A stretch of DNA of 64,000 nt. Origin: Serilophus lunatus. Taxonomy: Eukaryota; Chordata; Aves; Passeriformes; Eurylaimidae. Numbering within the stretch: position 1 is the first letter of the stretch; each line of letters starts with the position of its first letter. The notes beneath the pieces are model-generated. The model saw only the letters and a list, made by a program, of their open reading frames with translations, was not told where the DNA came from and ran no database searches. Positions 21,901-35,823 of the stretch are shown here, one piece after another. The DNA lies in assembly GCA_013399895.1 (NCBI GenBank), contig VXBA01003283.1:348835-412834 (forward strand). Reading direction: 5' to 3'. The position numbers and the translations under genes were made by a program.

Positions 21901-24900
21901 ACTCAGAGGGTGGAGGAAAACTTGCCATGCTAAAATTTGAAGCAGTCCTTTAGCTTTCTACTTTCAGTTCACTGTTGCACATACATTATTACCATAACAG
22001 TGGACAACTCTGCTATTACAGAAGAGGCAAAAGTTATGGATTTAAAAAATGATGATGAACACTGCCAGGATTTTTTTGATGAAGAGTAAAGGAGAGGTGT
22101 ATAATCTGTAAAAAAGTCATGTATGAAGCAGACCTGTTTTGTGGAATGCAAACCAAAGCAAAATGCAAAAAAAATAAAAGTACCATCTTGTTCTCTTCAT
22201 CAACTGAAATTTATGCAGACAAGACACCTCTTAACCTTACGCCCACCACAAAAACAAAGAAAAATACAGTATGTTTGGGAGACAGAATGTCAATTATTTT
22301 CTTTAAATTCCTATACAGTCATGGCTCTGACTCATCCAATTTTCTCAGTTTAATAAAATATGACCCTGTGGGAGTAGCCTGTTGCAAAACTTACCATAAC
22401 TATCTTCTGCTTCCAATGTGAGAAATGAACTCTGAACATGTGGAAAATTCCTCTTTTATTTGGTTATTTAACTATTGAAGTACCTCTGTGTAACTTCTAT
22501 CTTAATTGTTCTGGCAACATGGTATTTAAGCAACGCATTAAACTTTGATAATGAACTCTGAATTAATGTAAACTTTTTCCAGAACTTTTAGAAGAGGATG
22601 AAATAAAGATAAGGGATTGGAAAGGTGGTGGAAATGAATAAAGAATGGAATAATTATGAGATCAATAAATGATTAAGCAATTCACCAAAAGCATCGAGGC
22701 ACCAAAAGACAAAGACTCTATGTTAAACTCAATTCATAAAAGATACTTAGCGTGCCAAGTAAAGACAAGCATGTAGATGATATGGATTTTGGCGTTTTGA
22801 TTGTGTTGTTACTCCACAGATAGTCATAAGGAAAAAGCAAAAATAAAATAACAATAAAAGTTGAAAAAAAGAGGAATGAACCTAACACTATGTTTTTCCC
22901 CTACCCGATATCTGATAAAATTTTAATTTACTGAATTTGCAGTAAAAAAATTATCATGAGTGATTCATTTATAGGCATAATACACAGGAAACCTTACATT
23001 CAGCCTTACATTTCAAGACCTGATCTTGAAAACCCTTTCTCAAAAGTTTTTACTCATCAGAGTACTTCTAATTCTGTAGCTGACAAACCTTCTTATGCTA
23101 ACTCATGGTAACTGACAATATGAGAAATTGAGACACCAACAAGCCCTTTGGTTGTGCTGGGAGGTTCCTAGAGGCAGGTTGGTCACAATCTGTCCTTAGC
23201 TGTGAATTTCACTTTCCTCCTGAGACTCTAAATCTCTTGACCTCTGAATCACATTTCAAAGTCCATATACTCTCCATCTGTTTATTTGCAGAGGAGAGAG
23301 GGGATGAGCGGCTGCATAATTAGAGAGTAGGTTGAAAGGAGATGATTGGATATTACAATTTCAATAACAATGCATAACACTAGTTGCTGACTTTATACTT
23401 TTCGTTACATGTTGGCTGTAACTCATTAAGCAAATTGATCATAAGAGACGAAAACCAAGTATTGTCATGACTAAATACCTCCAACAAGAGATAAGGTTAG
23501 CTGCATCTGGTCCTAGGCCTTAACATAGCCAAAACAGATATATATTATACTTGGCAAGTAGCTGTCTAGATATTTGAGAGTGTGGTTGAACTGGTCCTAA
23601 TCTTCCACTAAGACAAAGTAAAGACATGTTTCCTGGGTTCATGGGGAAAAAAAAGAAACCTGTATTCTTCAGGCCCTGTAAAAACCTGCCATCCATCAGC
23701 AGGAAGTGGTTCAGCTACTAAAGGCATAACAAGTTGACACATCAGTTCAAATGGAAGCAACAAAAGTTATTATTTATAACATAAAGAACTCTACAGTTTT
23801 AATGCCTGTGAACATTGACAATTGATAACATTGACAGGCTAGGTAAAATTTCACAGTGTCCAGGGAAAGGAGTTTGGGCACTGTGCTTTTCAACCACTCC
23901 AGTGTATGAATTGAAAATAAATGAATAATAATTTTGGTGTAAACTATGTAGAAAGTCTGATAAAATTTTGCTTGAATACACCCTATTTACTTGGTTAGAG
24001 CTAGAATATCAAAGCAATATTTGAATAAGCCTATGTTTGCAATTTTCTACTCTTAAGAGTAAGAATTGGTCAGCTTGCTTAACTTTAGGGAAGGAAGTTT
24101 TTGTTTGTTTGTTTATTCAATTGAATTTATACCTCAAGTAAAGTAAGTCAGTAGGAAAAAGGTCACCAAGAGTCTGAACATAAAATAGGTTTTTCCTGAT
24201 CTGCCAGCAATTTCATACCACTGGCTTAACAGTGGAAAGATAAGAAAGAAATTTTTGACTATGACTCCAGATTTATTTCAAAATTGGAATAATTAAGATA
24301 AAAAATGTACACATTTTTTGTTTTCACCTCTTACTCTGCACCAAAACACTGTTTAATGTATAGTGATACAGATTGCAACAAAAATTGTGCTTACAAAATG
24401 CCTTTATTCAAGGACTTTTCATGCAACTTGAAGCTTAAATTCACAAAACCTCTTCTTAAATCTATCTCCCACTTCTTAAATTATATTAAGTTGGTTCTGA
24501 TGTCTGAACTCTCATAAATAGAGAGTGCTGGCTGTATAAATTGTGGAAGGATCTGTCCTGCAATATGCAAAAGTAATTTCTCTTAAGTTACAGAGACATA
24601 AAGGGAGCACATAGAGTCTCTGTGGTTTGTTTCAGAAAATGAGTAAGAGGCCACAGCAACACCAGGTTCAAGAAATCTCTAGTGACTACTACAGTACACA
24701 AGACTGTTAATACTATCACATGTAAATGTATCTCATAATCGTATTTTCTCTTTAAAAGGTGTAATTTGAAATGATAGAGGGGGAAAGATGTAAAACAAGA
24801 TCTGATATTTTTTCTTGCTTTTGGGAGGTGGGTGATATTTTCATTATTTGTTTTGGAAAAAACTTATTTATTCTCAAACCTTTGTGAAAGCAGTTACTTT

Positions 24901-25019
24901 TTTATCTAGATGCCATGTAGTCAAAATTATAATTCATCTGAGAGCTGCATGACTAATGTGTGGAGATTTATAGCCCACTCCTAGAAAAAAAAGGTATACT
25001 GAAGCAGGTGTTTTGCTAA

Positions 25020-25020
<1 letters not shown>
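18926..25020. other. Long AT-rich non-coding stretch
   Basis: Six kilobases with no recognisable gene or transposon. Short frames occur (for example minus 21532-21753, 73 codons, and plus 22119-22421, 100 codons) but none has a domain or clear exon borders. A T-rich run ends in AATTTCAG near 21452. Unknown old repeats or conserved regulatory DNA would be invisible by eye. Confidence 0.5.

Positions 25021-25046
<26 letters not shown>
25021..25046. repeat. (TA)13 microsatellite
   Basis: Twenty-six bases of perfect TA repeat running into a short CA-rich end (CACATACACG). Confidence 0.95.
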
Positions 25047-25052
<6 letters not shown>

Positions 25053-25576
25053 CACGATTTCCCTACTACTTTTCTATAATGCAATCACCTGTGCAAAGAA
25101 TCATCAATTTAATACGCCATAAGGCCAAATACACTCCAAACCTTTCAAGAACAATCTATCCACTTAAACACATATATACGCTTATGTGAATATATAACTT
25201 TAATAGTGAAAGCAGTTCAGCTTACACTAGTGAAACTAAGCTCACAGGTCCTTTAGTACATTTTTTTTTTCCTCAGTATAGAATTTGCTTTAGTTTCAGT
25301 GAGGCTTCATTTTGGCCCATAGCTCCATCTGCATGGAAAACCTGGCAAGTACAGTGTCTTAGAAGTTTTTAACTTTTCATTAAAAAGCTAGAGAAACTAT
25401 CAGAAACAGGCAACTATTAGCTTTTCTTCAGTCTTCTCGGACATCTCTCCCAATTGCGATGATCATTCAACGGTAGTTCTAGTCTTCAAGAGACCTCTTG
25501 CAGCAAAGTACGCTTTGGAAACTCTATAAGAGAAAAGAGCTTCTGAACTATGCTTCTACTGGGAGGAGATGAGCTA
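25047..25576. other. AT-rich non-coding DNA
   Basis: Nothing recognised, apart from a T10 run near 25260. Confidence 0.5.
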
Positions 25577-25840
25577 TTGACAGATAATATCCATAAGGAG
25601 CTCGAAAGAGTGAGGAGCAGCCCAGCCAAAGTTAGTTTTCCTAGTAGGCAAATCAAATCCACGTTGGTCTCTGTAGTCATTTGGCTGGTTCCAAGGTAAG
25701 TCAATGATTTGAGAAGCATTTGCATGAACCTCTGACAAGCAAACTTGGAGAAATGGCTGGGAGAGAGGCAAGAGAAAAGGACCGTACTCAACACTATCTG
25801 CTGGACTTAGGCCTTGTTTTTTCAACTCCCAAATGTTGAC
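25577..25840 (-). other. Exon-like open frame, product unrecognised
   Basis: Eighty-eight stop-free codons on the minus strand begin directly after a splice-acceptor-like sequence (CTTTTTACAATAG, 25841 leftward into the exon) and end at TAG (25574-25576). The peptide starts VNIWELKKQGLSPADSV and contains HANASQIIDLPWNQPNDYRD; its composition is balanced and protein-like. There is no ATG, so it would have to be an internal exon or a fragment. I see no convincing splice donor before the stop, and a second minus frame (25486-25794) is also open for 102 codons. It could therefore be a chance frame in locally GC-richer DNA, a pseudogene piece, or a terminal exon. The family is not recognised. Confidence 0.2.
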
Positions 25841-28270
25841 CTATTGTAAAAAGTTAACAGAATGATAATGTAAAATTTTAGCTATACTTAATTGATTTCT
25901 TATTTGATTTAGAATGCAAGGGAAGAAGCATTGCATAAAGTGTGGACAAGAACGCTAGGGCTATGTAAGAGAAGGGCATCTCACAAAATTACAAAATGCT
26001 AGGGGAGCTCAGAGCACAAGTAAGAACATTAAAAAAATTCTTTTAGATGATCAGCTTGGTAGGATGCCGATAGGAGGGAAATTTACTGTTTTCAGTGGGA
26101 GTTGTAAGGCAGCAGTAAGGGATATATAACCTACTTTCTTGAAAATCCAGGGCTACACTACATGGAACACACATGCAGAATAATGTGTTAGAATTGAGAC
26201 AGAGCATGAATTTCAAAGCACTGATTACTGCAGTGACTACCTAGACAGACATTATTAGTCAGTATTAACAGCTTATGCATAAAGTAAACTAATAAAGAGT
26301 AGCTATGCCAGCAATCATACCACAGGTTAGCATGTTATACTCACATGATCCAAATTGTTTTCTTCCATAAGTAAGCATGTGAGATCACTTAATTATTATT
26401 AATTCCTGAAAAATTAAGGTAATCTATCCAAAGCCAGGGTGTAGTAAAGTGTGCAAAAAGTAGCTCAATACAGAAAAGAATAGCAATGTTAGAAGTATAA
26501 CTTTGTCTACAACTTCACCCTGAACATTAGGAATACCCTTTGATACTTCAGGGAATAGTTTCTCATATGCCATGACCTCTCAGATTAACTACACTCAGCT
26601 GCATCAGTGAAATCACCCACTACTCCAGGAAGCCTCATGAATGTTGGAAACACAATTTATATGAAAATTTGACTTAGACTATAAAAGTCAAAACAGAGAA
26701 AGTGATCACCTATCTCACCAGTACGTTTGAAATATGTGTATTTGTTTTAGCTTTTCATCAGCATTTTTTCTAAAGAATTTAGAACAGTGTCGAAGTAAGG
26801 TGGAGAGTAACTAGAAATATGAGAAGATAGCCCACTGAGACTACATATAATTTCAAACTGAACTACAAAAAGCTACTATGCAGAGATGCAGGGGAAACTT
26901 CATTCTTTCCTCTTCTCTGTCTTCCCAAACCAAGGATATGAATTAGCAAAACAAGTAAACAACTAAAATCAGGTCCACAAACGGAGTTATTTTATGAAGA
27001 GAGAAAACCATGTTTCTGTTCTGAAATGCTCAGCAACCATTCACAGCAATAAAAAGATGTGAATAGAGCAATCTCTTGTGTCTCATAAGCAGAAAGAAGT
27101 AGAAGGATATGCTAACTTTGACACCTCTATATTTAGTCCATCCCAGAAAGAATTCTGCCACCAAGACCAACTATCACAAAAGTTCATATCTGGATTCATA
27201 ATGGAAGCCTAAACTAGATAAAAACTTGGAGACAATAATTTTGTTTGGTTTGATTTAGGTGTTGAGCTCCTGTGTCAGCTTAAACAAGTGGACTTCTTCA
27301 GGCTGGAGACCCAAGTTGCTGAAGAGACAGTGTTTCAGAAACACAACACCTAAAGCTTGCAAATCTCTACACTATGAAGAGACCTATGAAGAAGGTAGAG
27401 ACTTAGTCATACAGATAAGTTAGTCGATTGGCTATTCAGTGGAAAAGTAAATACACATGGTATTCGTTCACCCTCAGCACAGCATTCAAGATTAATCTCT
27501 GTATAACATTTCAGATCTGGCAAATTCACGGATTTCAAAAGACATTTTTCCAAATTGGCAGAAATCAAAGACACTGAGACTGAATCAGAGTACAGTCACA
27601 AAGCAGCAGATCACCCAAAAATGTCTTTGATGTTCTGATAGCAATCTCAGCAGAGAGTGAATGATGGACTGCTTAGCAAAATCATTTGGGGTGTTCTTTA
27701 CATTGCAAGCTAGACATATTGGTGGATGACAGGACAAAAACTTGGTTATAGGTACCCAGGCTTTGAATTCATGAGACCACAGCTTCTATTGATTGTTTCT
27801 TCTTAGAATTTTATTTGCTATATTACAAAACATTTAAACATCTGGTTTTTTTCCTCATAAACTAATCACATCAGTTCTTGACTTTCTTAATTAATAGCTT
27901 AATGTTAGGATACTGATTTTTCCTTTTTATTCAGCAGTGAATATTTTTGTTTCTCTATTCAACAAAATTTTTAAAATGCGGGCAAATTCGAATGTAAATA
28001 ATATCACAGTTTTCCCATTGACATTGTTAAAATCACTGTTCTGTTTCTCTAGCACGACAGTATTTTTTAACACTATCACTGTAGAAGCTCATGTGGAAAT
28101 ACTCGCCTGTTTCAATTTCACATGCTTTTCAGTTTGTTTTTACAGATGAATGTCCCTCATTCTGAATCTGTCCTTCTTATACGTAACATTTTGCATCCAA
28201 TCTCACTCAGTAACCCTGTCTTACTTATCAAGCTGCCAATACTTGGTATCAAGGAAAAACTTCTCAATTC
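25841..28270. other. AT-rich non-coding DNA
   Basis: No gene or transposon recognised. Confidence 0.5.
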
Positions 28271-28288
28271 ATGTGATTTAAATCACAT
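28271..28288. repeat. 18-bp perfect palindrome
   Basis: ATGTGATTTAAATCACAT is exactly self-complementary without a spacer. It could bind a dimeric protein, but nothing nearby supports a role. Confidence 0.85.
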
Positions 28289-31200
28289 CACTATAGCAAA
28301 CAACATTTAATTAACTAGCATCCACTGCCAGCTCAGGATCAAAAATACAACAAATAAACCACCACACTAGATACATACAAAATGGCAATAAACACTTTAA
28401 ACTTTTAAACACTTTTATATAATTAATGCTTCTGGGAGTGCAGGTGCCCCCACTTGCACACTCTGCCTCTCAAGACATGAGTTGTTCAACTCTGCGTAGT
28501 CCCATGCCATCTGCTAATGGACAGTTTGGAAAGAAAGCATTCCCAGTTCATGTATGTTCTTACAAGGTGTGAGTCCTTATGTGTTACACTCTGTGCAGTG
28601 ATTGCATCAGCTAGATGCTGACTCCTCACAGTATCCAGTGCAGAGGCAGCCATTCACACTTAAAAAGCTTCATGTTCCTTTTACACACTTTCATAAGCTT
28701 TATTTTAGAAGTTTATTGGGTTTGTTTTTGGTTACTGGGGTGGGAAGAGGAGGTTGTTGGGGATTTTTTTTTTTTTTTTAGTTTAGAGTTATGAGGGGCC
28801 GGTTCATGGTTCAATTCTCCTCTTTAGCATTATGAGCTGCAGGAAATGTCCTCTCAGCTCAGTTATCTAATTCAAGAAGCTTACCCTCAAATAGCCATCT
28901 AAACAGACATTCTTACCTAGGTCATTCTGCTAATTGTGGGCTCTACACTTACATTAAGTGTAATTTTCTGTCAATGATCTGTCTAGAACACGAACATAAC
29001 TATTTTAAAAATAGTTACAATACCTGTATAATCCACTCAAACATATTTCCTCACAATACTTAGTTTTCAATATCTGACCAGTGCTTCTAAGCTACTTAAG
29101 TATCCTATGTTCTTCAAAGTGCACTTCATTTCCATGGCAACTTTTATCTAACAGCCTTACAGTATGAAAGGGTCAAGTTGTTTGCTTGAAAAAAAACCAC
29201 TTCCCATAATACCACACTATTGTCATTAAACTTTCCCTTGCCTTAAGACTCTGTTGGTTGAATATTGCACCGTATTTTCTGTTATTTTGCCTAGAATTTA
29301 TGTTAGACTAAACGGTTGATGGTCACTAAGTTCATGGCATCTGTATCACTGGAATGCTTTCTAGATGTGTACTCTGGATTATTCTTTGAAGGAGTATAAC
29401 AGGACTGCTATTTATTCCTAATAGATATTTTCCAATATCCTTTCACTTGCTTTTTGTTTTCATGAAAAAATCTTACTAATAATTTTTCCAGATAGAGAAT
29501 AGAAATATTAATTGAATTATTCTGACAGTTATGCATCCTTACTCTTCATAGAATGTAGCCAATAAAAACAGCAAAAAGAACAGCAGTAGTCCTTCATTTT
29601 TGGTGTATTCTAAGGTTACCATACAACCACAATATTTCTCTCCTATCAGCTCAATTGTACTCATTTTATACCTATTTTTATAGGCCTTGTTATAGGTTTT
29701 TCTCTTTTTTTCTGTAATATAGTTTGTTTTTATTTTGGTTTAATTGTCAAATTTTGACTTCATTTTCCCTTGTATCAAAGGCAGACATAGTCAAATGGGA
29801 ACTACTTTACGATTTGTGGGTTTTTATGGCAAAACAGTATGCTCCTAGAAACTACCCAGTTTATAGAAACAAGACTGTGAATATGCCCGTTCCAATTAAT
29901 TTTTCTCATAATTTTCCTCAAGTTTAGAAGTTAGGTATTTCTGAAACAGCATCGCTGGCTGCATTTTATCTTTGATTTGCCATGGGCAATCATCAACTTC
30001 ATCTTTTTTTGCCGCAAAAAGTCTTACCTGGATGATACCTTAAATTAGACGCATTACCTTTTGTGATAGGAATTTATTACCTATTTTTCTGCTGCATGAC
30101 ATTTCCATACATATTCCCAAACATGAAATTTCTCATTAAAAAATAAAATTATTTTTTCCAGATGTTATGGAAAGCTACCTAGTTAAGCCATCCTCTGCTA
30201 TGGTTTGATTCAGTAGTCTTTCACAGATACCTCCAGGCCTTTACTTAATGTATGTAGCTCAATCTTCAAGGCTAGACTACTCAGTAAAATGTACATTACA
30301 GAAAAAAGGATATCAACATGAACATTCACTGAAGGTGAGGTTTTTTGACCTCTTTCCAGTTCGAAGGAGAAATCCATTATGGTTTTAATTCCCTGCACCA
30401 TACACAGTCAAAATTCACAAGGGCGTTAAATGCAATAAAACCCTTATTGAAGTAGACGACCCTGCACTGCATATGAGCAACCTGAAAGGCTAATGGAGTC
30501 ACCATCCCCTTTAGTAGCTGTGGCATCAACAGCCTTAACAAAAGTGAAGTTCAGTTCTTTAAAGGATGTAACAAATATAAAAGCTTTCCCTTGGAAAAAT
30601 AATATATAGCCACTTGTAGAAGAACCTGCATGTCCAATCAGAGCTCAAAGATTAGTGGCAAAGAAAATTCTTGCAAAACCAAACAGCTAAGTAAACAACC
30701 CTTAACACAACATATATGCCCTTCAGCAAAGAAGCTCATGAAATTGAATACATTTATGTACACTTCATTTAAAACTTGCATGCATTGAGAGAGGGAAAAC
30801 TATGGTTCCTTAACTCTTTTCTGTCCCTGTAGAGTTTCTTCTACCTTTTGAAAGGTAAACTATAGCATTTTTGTTACACTGTTTATAACAGGTCACAATA
30901 GACAGTTATTGTTGTGAATAGCCAATACACACAGACTACGCCATCCTAGTTAGACTGAGAATTCAGCTCTAATATGCATCATTTTACAAAATAGATGGTT
31001 TTGTTAATATAGCTTAAGGTTTTTCTGAGTCAGTAAGATTAATTAATCAGTTATTACATCATACATTGAAGAAAAAAGCATTAACACCTGGAATAACTGT
31101 AGGGGTGGCAAAGGAACATGGAACATTTGGAATTTTGAAGTTTGTGGCAAAAATGGATTTTAGATTACCTTTTTATGTCTCTGAATATAAATACTTATTC

Positions 31201-34200
31201 TATTGTTTATTTCTATGGAAGTAATTACTAAAGATGCAACTGAGATCAGCTGGAGCAAAATTGAGTTTATTTTCTCACAATGACAGAAGAAAAAGTCACA
31301 TAAAAGGAATGAAACTGGTTGCATGGAAGGGTTGCTACAGAATCAACTAGCTCATACACGTAACAATGCTGAATAAAGACAAAAAAATGGGCATTACTGT
31401 ATAAAAAAACCCTATCCTTTTAATTAATTGTTGTCAAGACAGAATTCCCATTTATCTCTGTTTATGGACAGACTTTTGCACAAATAGTTCACTAGTAGTT
31501 AGTTTTGGAGATTAACAAGAAAGTGTTAGTCTACAGGTGAAGAAAATGCAATACTATGAAACTTTAATCCCCTCCTCCTGACTTTATGTACCAGTCAAAC
31601 CAATGGAATCTGATGATCTTCAGTAATTTAATGAGTGGCCACTAGCATAGTTTATGAGAAATGAGTACCCCCATCACAGACAGCTATCTTTTTTGCCATC
31701 TAAAAGATTCGGGGGTAAGTTCGAAGTATATGAGCAGAGTTATTGCCTGCTTAAGGTCTTAAGATATTACTTTGCTTAACATCATGACTAAGGTGCCATG
31801 ACAGGAAATGTGAGGAAACCTGCGCTATTATGAGTCATGCTGCACCCCCTACATTGAAAAAAAAGACTCTTTATGTGCTTCACTTTATTTCCTATGTCAC
31901 ATGGCATATCAATGAAGAGGTTATTGGCATGAAAGTGAATAAAGGTTTGCAAGTAAAATTAAAATGTGCTGCAGATCTGAAAAACATTAAAGCTTTTTGA
32001 AAATTACTACTGCTGGTTTTCAGGGTCAGGTCTGACCCTTAGAGCCATCATTTTTATATGTAAAGTGAAGAAAAAGCACCAACTCCTGGGCCTTCTAGAA
32101 GTCAGTTCATAAATTACTGTCCATACAAACATAAAAGGAAATGACACCCATATTTCCAAGGACTATTTTAATGCACAGAACTCTTTGAATTCCATAGCTG
32201 CCAAATAACGGATTCCTCAAACACAAAGAGCATTACTAAATGCTCTGAACTGCTGCCGATTTCCAGACAAAACTTCATTTATTTAACTTATTTTGCTGTG
32301 ATATTTCTAAGCAAGCCTTATGTAGTTTCAAGTGAAATAATCATTGCTGGAGTTTTTTTGCTTTTTGGGGGGATTGGTTGGTTTCCCTTTTAATTCTCTT
32401 GGTTCCTGGTTATATTGCTCCCCTACTGTCCTGACACAACAACTACAAGCTCCGCAGCAAACACAATGGTAGATTTTATTCAGTGGTCTGATGCTGCCTC
32501 TCTCACAAGCAGCAAGGGTAAATCTTGTCTCAGCACTGTGAAAACAGAATTTCAAGACTTACTACACTGGTGCTAGTATTTAAATTTACACAGGCTCTGG
32601 TATATACCTGAAATGCATTTTAATCTGCCCAAGGAATAGATTCAGTCCTGAGAAGCTCGTGTTGTTTCTAGTTGTCAGCAACTGCTACACTTTGCTTGCC
32701 TGCAGCTGTCCAATTAACATATCACCACTACACAAAATATTGTAATATGCTCAATGTCCTAACAACAAGAATCTCATCCTCCATTTTTATCCAACAACTT
32801 CCTCCCAACTGGGTTTCGAACACATTAGCAAATGTCAGTGAAGAACATACAGACAGACATATGCCATCAGATAATGCAGCCTTCAAACATGTTTTCCTAT
32901 TGCTGTACAAAGTTCTGTGGAGATACTCCTGAACTGTTTAGAAAAGTGAGAGAAACAGAAAGACAGACAGAGAGAGAAGGAAAGCTCAACTGCAGAAGTG
33001 GAAAACACGTAACTTGTGCCCTGAGAAATTGCTATGGCAACACTTAAACAATGAACAGAAAGCCCTGCAGGATTCTGCTCTTGCTTCCTTGGATACCAAA
33101 TGTAAATCCTGATTCTCTTTTATTGTGTGCATGCACAAGCGTCTGATTTTTGCCTTTTTCGCTAACAGACAGCAAAGCATCCAGACCCCCTACCAGGAAC
33201 CATGCTTTAATTCACTTCAACGTATTGCAGCTTGTGAGTATGCAATCAAAATATGCCTCTAGCATACTCATCTCCCTTTTGTGTCCCCATTTCTACCCCT
33301 TTGGAGAAAAAAAAAAAAATTGTGATAGTACAGCTAAATAACAGATACCTTTTTCTTTTTTTAATAACATCATTAAATAAACAACTCTAAAATGTCACAA
33401 GCCAATCCCCAAGTCTTCTGCCATTACAATAACTAGAAGTAGGTTCCTTAACAAGGGCAGCTCCTTGTCCAAGATGCTAGACTCAAGCATGCTGCAAGTC
33501 TGCCTTCCAGACCAGCATGGCTCCTGCTGTTCCTAATTTCTCATCTGTGTTGTCCTGTGCAGGATGAAGGATGCTTGTTTTTCACTATGATCTTCATAGA
33601 CCAGCTGGCAATGGGTTGAAAGCCCCTGATAATAATAACCCGAAGTCCAGTCAGCTTGACTACTCTAGAAATTACACAGCAAGTGCTAATTGCTTATCTT
33701 TAGAGTAACTCTCATCCCAAAATAAAAACAGCACTAACTCCAGTACCCTTCCCTCTCTGCTTGTTGCCTCACCAATCATCAGAAACAAAGGCATATCTCC
33801 CAACCAACATGAAGACACTCTGGCAAGACCAAGATGGAGGCTCTCACATGCTGCTGCAGTGCAAAGTGCCCTCCTTCAAGTGAATATATTGCAACTTGAA
33901 TAGCCCGACTTGTGAGTTTTCACCAGCACCAAGTTCTTTCAAAATATGCTAAAATCCTATCCTGAGCACCACTCAAAAATATTCCTGCCTCACACTGCAA
34001 CAGCAAGAATCTTCATGCCAAATGTGAGGCAGCTTTTTATGTCACAGGCAAATAATTTTAAAGCCTATACATAGGAAGCCATAGCAACACCTCTGGAATT
34101 CCTTTGTTTTCCGCCAGTCCCACACTTGCTTGCATTGGCTCACATCTAGAGCATTTTTTTCTCAGGTCTCACCTAATCTTAGAGTCCATTTTTCACTTGT

Positions 34201-35787
34201 CAGTGGTATCAGCCTCGGACATACTATGACAGAAAATTTGCCGCTCCAGCAAACTGAACCTGTTTCAATTCTAGATCAGTGCAAAACAGTCCTGACATGA
34301 GAAAAGACAGACTAGCCACACCCTTACATTGGTAACATGCAGTTTGCCAAGAATGCCTGAGGTCTGAGGTATGTGATCTCTGACCTTCTGGAGAAGAATC
34401 AGAGCACGAACATGCAATATAGCTTTATTTTTCTGTACAAGACTTTAGTGCCTAAATATACACACAATGGTTCCCTGTACAGTGGCAAAATACCAGCTGC
34501 TTGGAGTCACTACAAAAAAGGCTGTCCATGGTTTGAAGGAGACAGATCGTAGGACCAGCATGTACTACTGGATGATATACCTGGGCTCAGACACATGTGA
34601 GAGAAGTAGCAGAGATACACAGAGACAGACATCTCTTGCCTCAAGTTGAAGAGATTTGTTGCTCCTCATTTAGCTGGATGTTTGGATGAATGTTTATAGC
34701 TATTTATTTTATGACCAGCCTTTTGGGCTCTGGATATGTCCCAGCACAAACACTGAGAAATGCTATACTCATTCCACTTTGACATTGAATGAGTTAAAAC
34801 TCTGTTTGTTCCATGTGTCTTTTGGCTACTGTATTAAGTGAATGATTCACTGAAGTGTGAAACTGTTGCCTCTTTGGAAACAGACACACATCCCTAGCTT
34901 TTTAATGCTGTACAAGGTTTGCCTATTTCAGCTCAAACTGGTGACGAAATTTTTGCAGTGTCTCCTTATCACATCAAGAAAACACTCCTGGTAGTTACTA
35001 TACAAAATGAATGGGGCACTTATGTCAGCTTTCTATTGTCAAAAACTGGAGTTGATCTATCAAATTTTCTGTTTATGTGTTTGTTCACTTGACAGCAATA
35101 CAGGGAAAAGCTTGAAAATGCCTTTTCCTTAGCCAGTTTCTTTTTCCTTCGATAATTACTGAGCAGCAAGCAGTATAACATACATTTAACTATTCTAGTA
35201 CAGCAACTGCTGTAAAGGTAGCCCATAACAGGGCACAGACTTATAATGACACATGAAGGAACAGACAAGAGAGTTTTTGGCTTATTTTCAGATGCTGACG
35301 AACATTACCCATTTAGTGTTCCACCAGGAAACATGTGCCCAGAGAAATAAATGAGGCCAAAGCACTTCATACTAAAATAATTTAGCTATACTGAGAAAGA
35401 TGAGAGTAACTGGAGCTGGAAGAAACAATTTTTTGCTGCGCCTGCTTCCTCCTTTTAAGGAACACAAAAGTACAAAGGGTCTGGTTTGTTCACATGGCCT
35501 AACAAAAACTCTCAGAGCTTTCCTTAGGAGCAGAATTGAACCTTAAATCTTAATCCTTTTCAAGTAGCCAATGTTTAAGAGGCATGACCTCCAAACAGAA
35601 GCACATGGCACATCTTTGTGAGGCAGAAGTTTTCATTTCCATTGTGCCAAAAGATTCAGGACATTTACATGAACTAACAGCAGTGATGAAAGTGAATGGC
35701 AAAAGCCAGGGGAGGGGGGGCAGGGAGGGAAACAAGAGGCTAATATTTGAGCTTGTAAACTGATGAATGCTGCCAGAACAAAAAAAA
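28289..35787. other. Long non-coding stretch, slightly more mixed base composition after 32 kb
   Basis: No gene or transposon is recognised in 7.5 kb. Simple A- or T-runs occur (for example T15 near 28770 and A13 near 33308), as does a short GACA/GAGA-rich patch at 32940-32980. Open frames stay under 90 codons and look random. Confidence 0.5.
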
Positions 35788-35823
35788 CCAAACAAAACAA
35801 AACAAAAAACAAACAAACAAACA
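35788..35823. repeat. (AAAC)n / (AAAAC)n microsatellite
   Basis: Alternating CAAA and CAAAA units, ending CAAACAAACAAACAGC. Confidence 0.9.
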
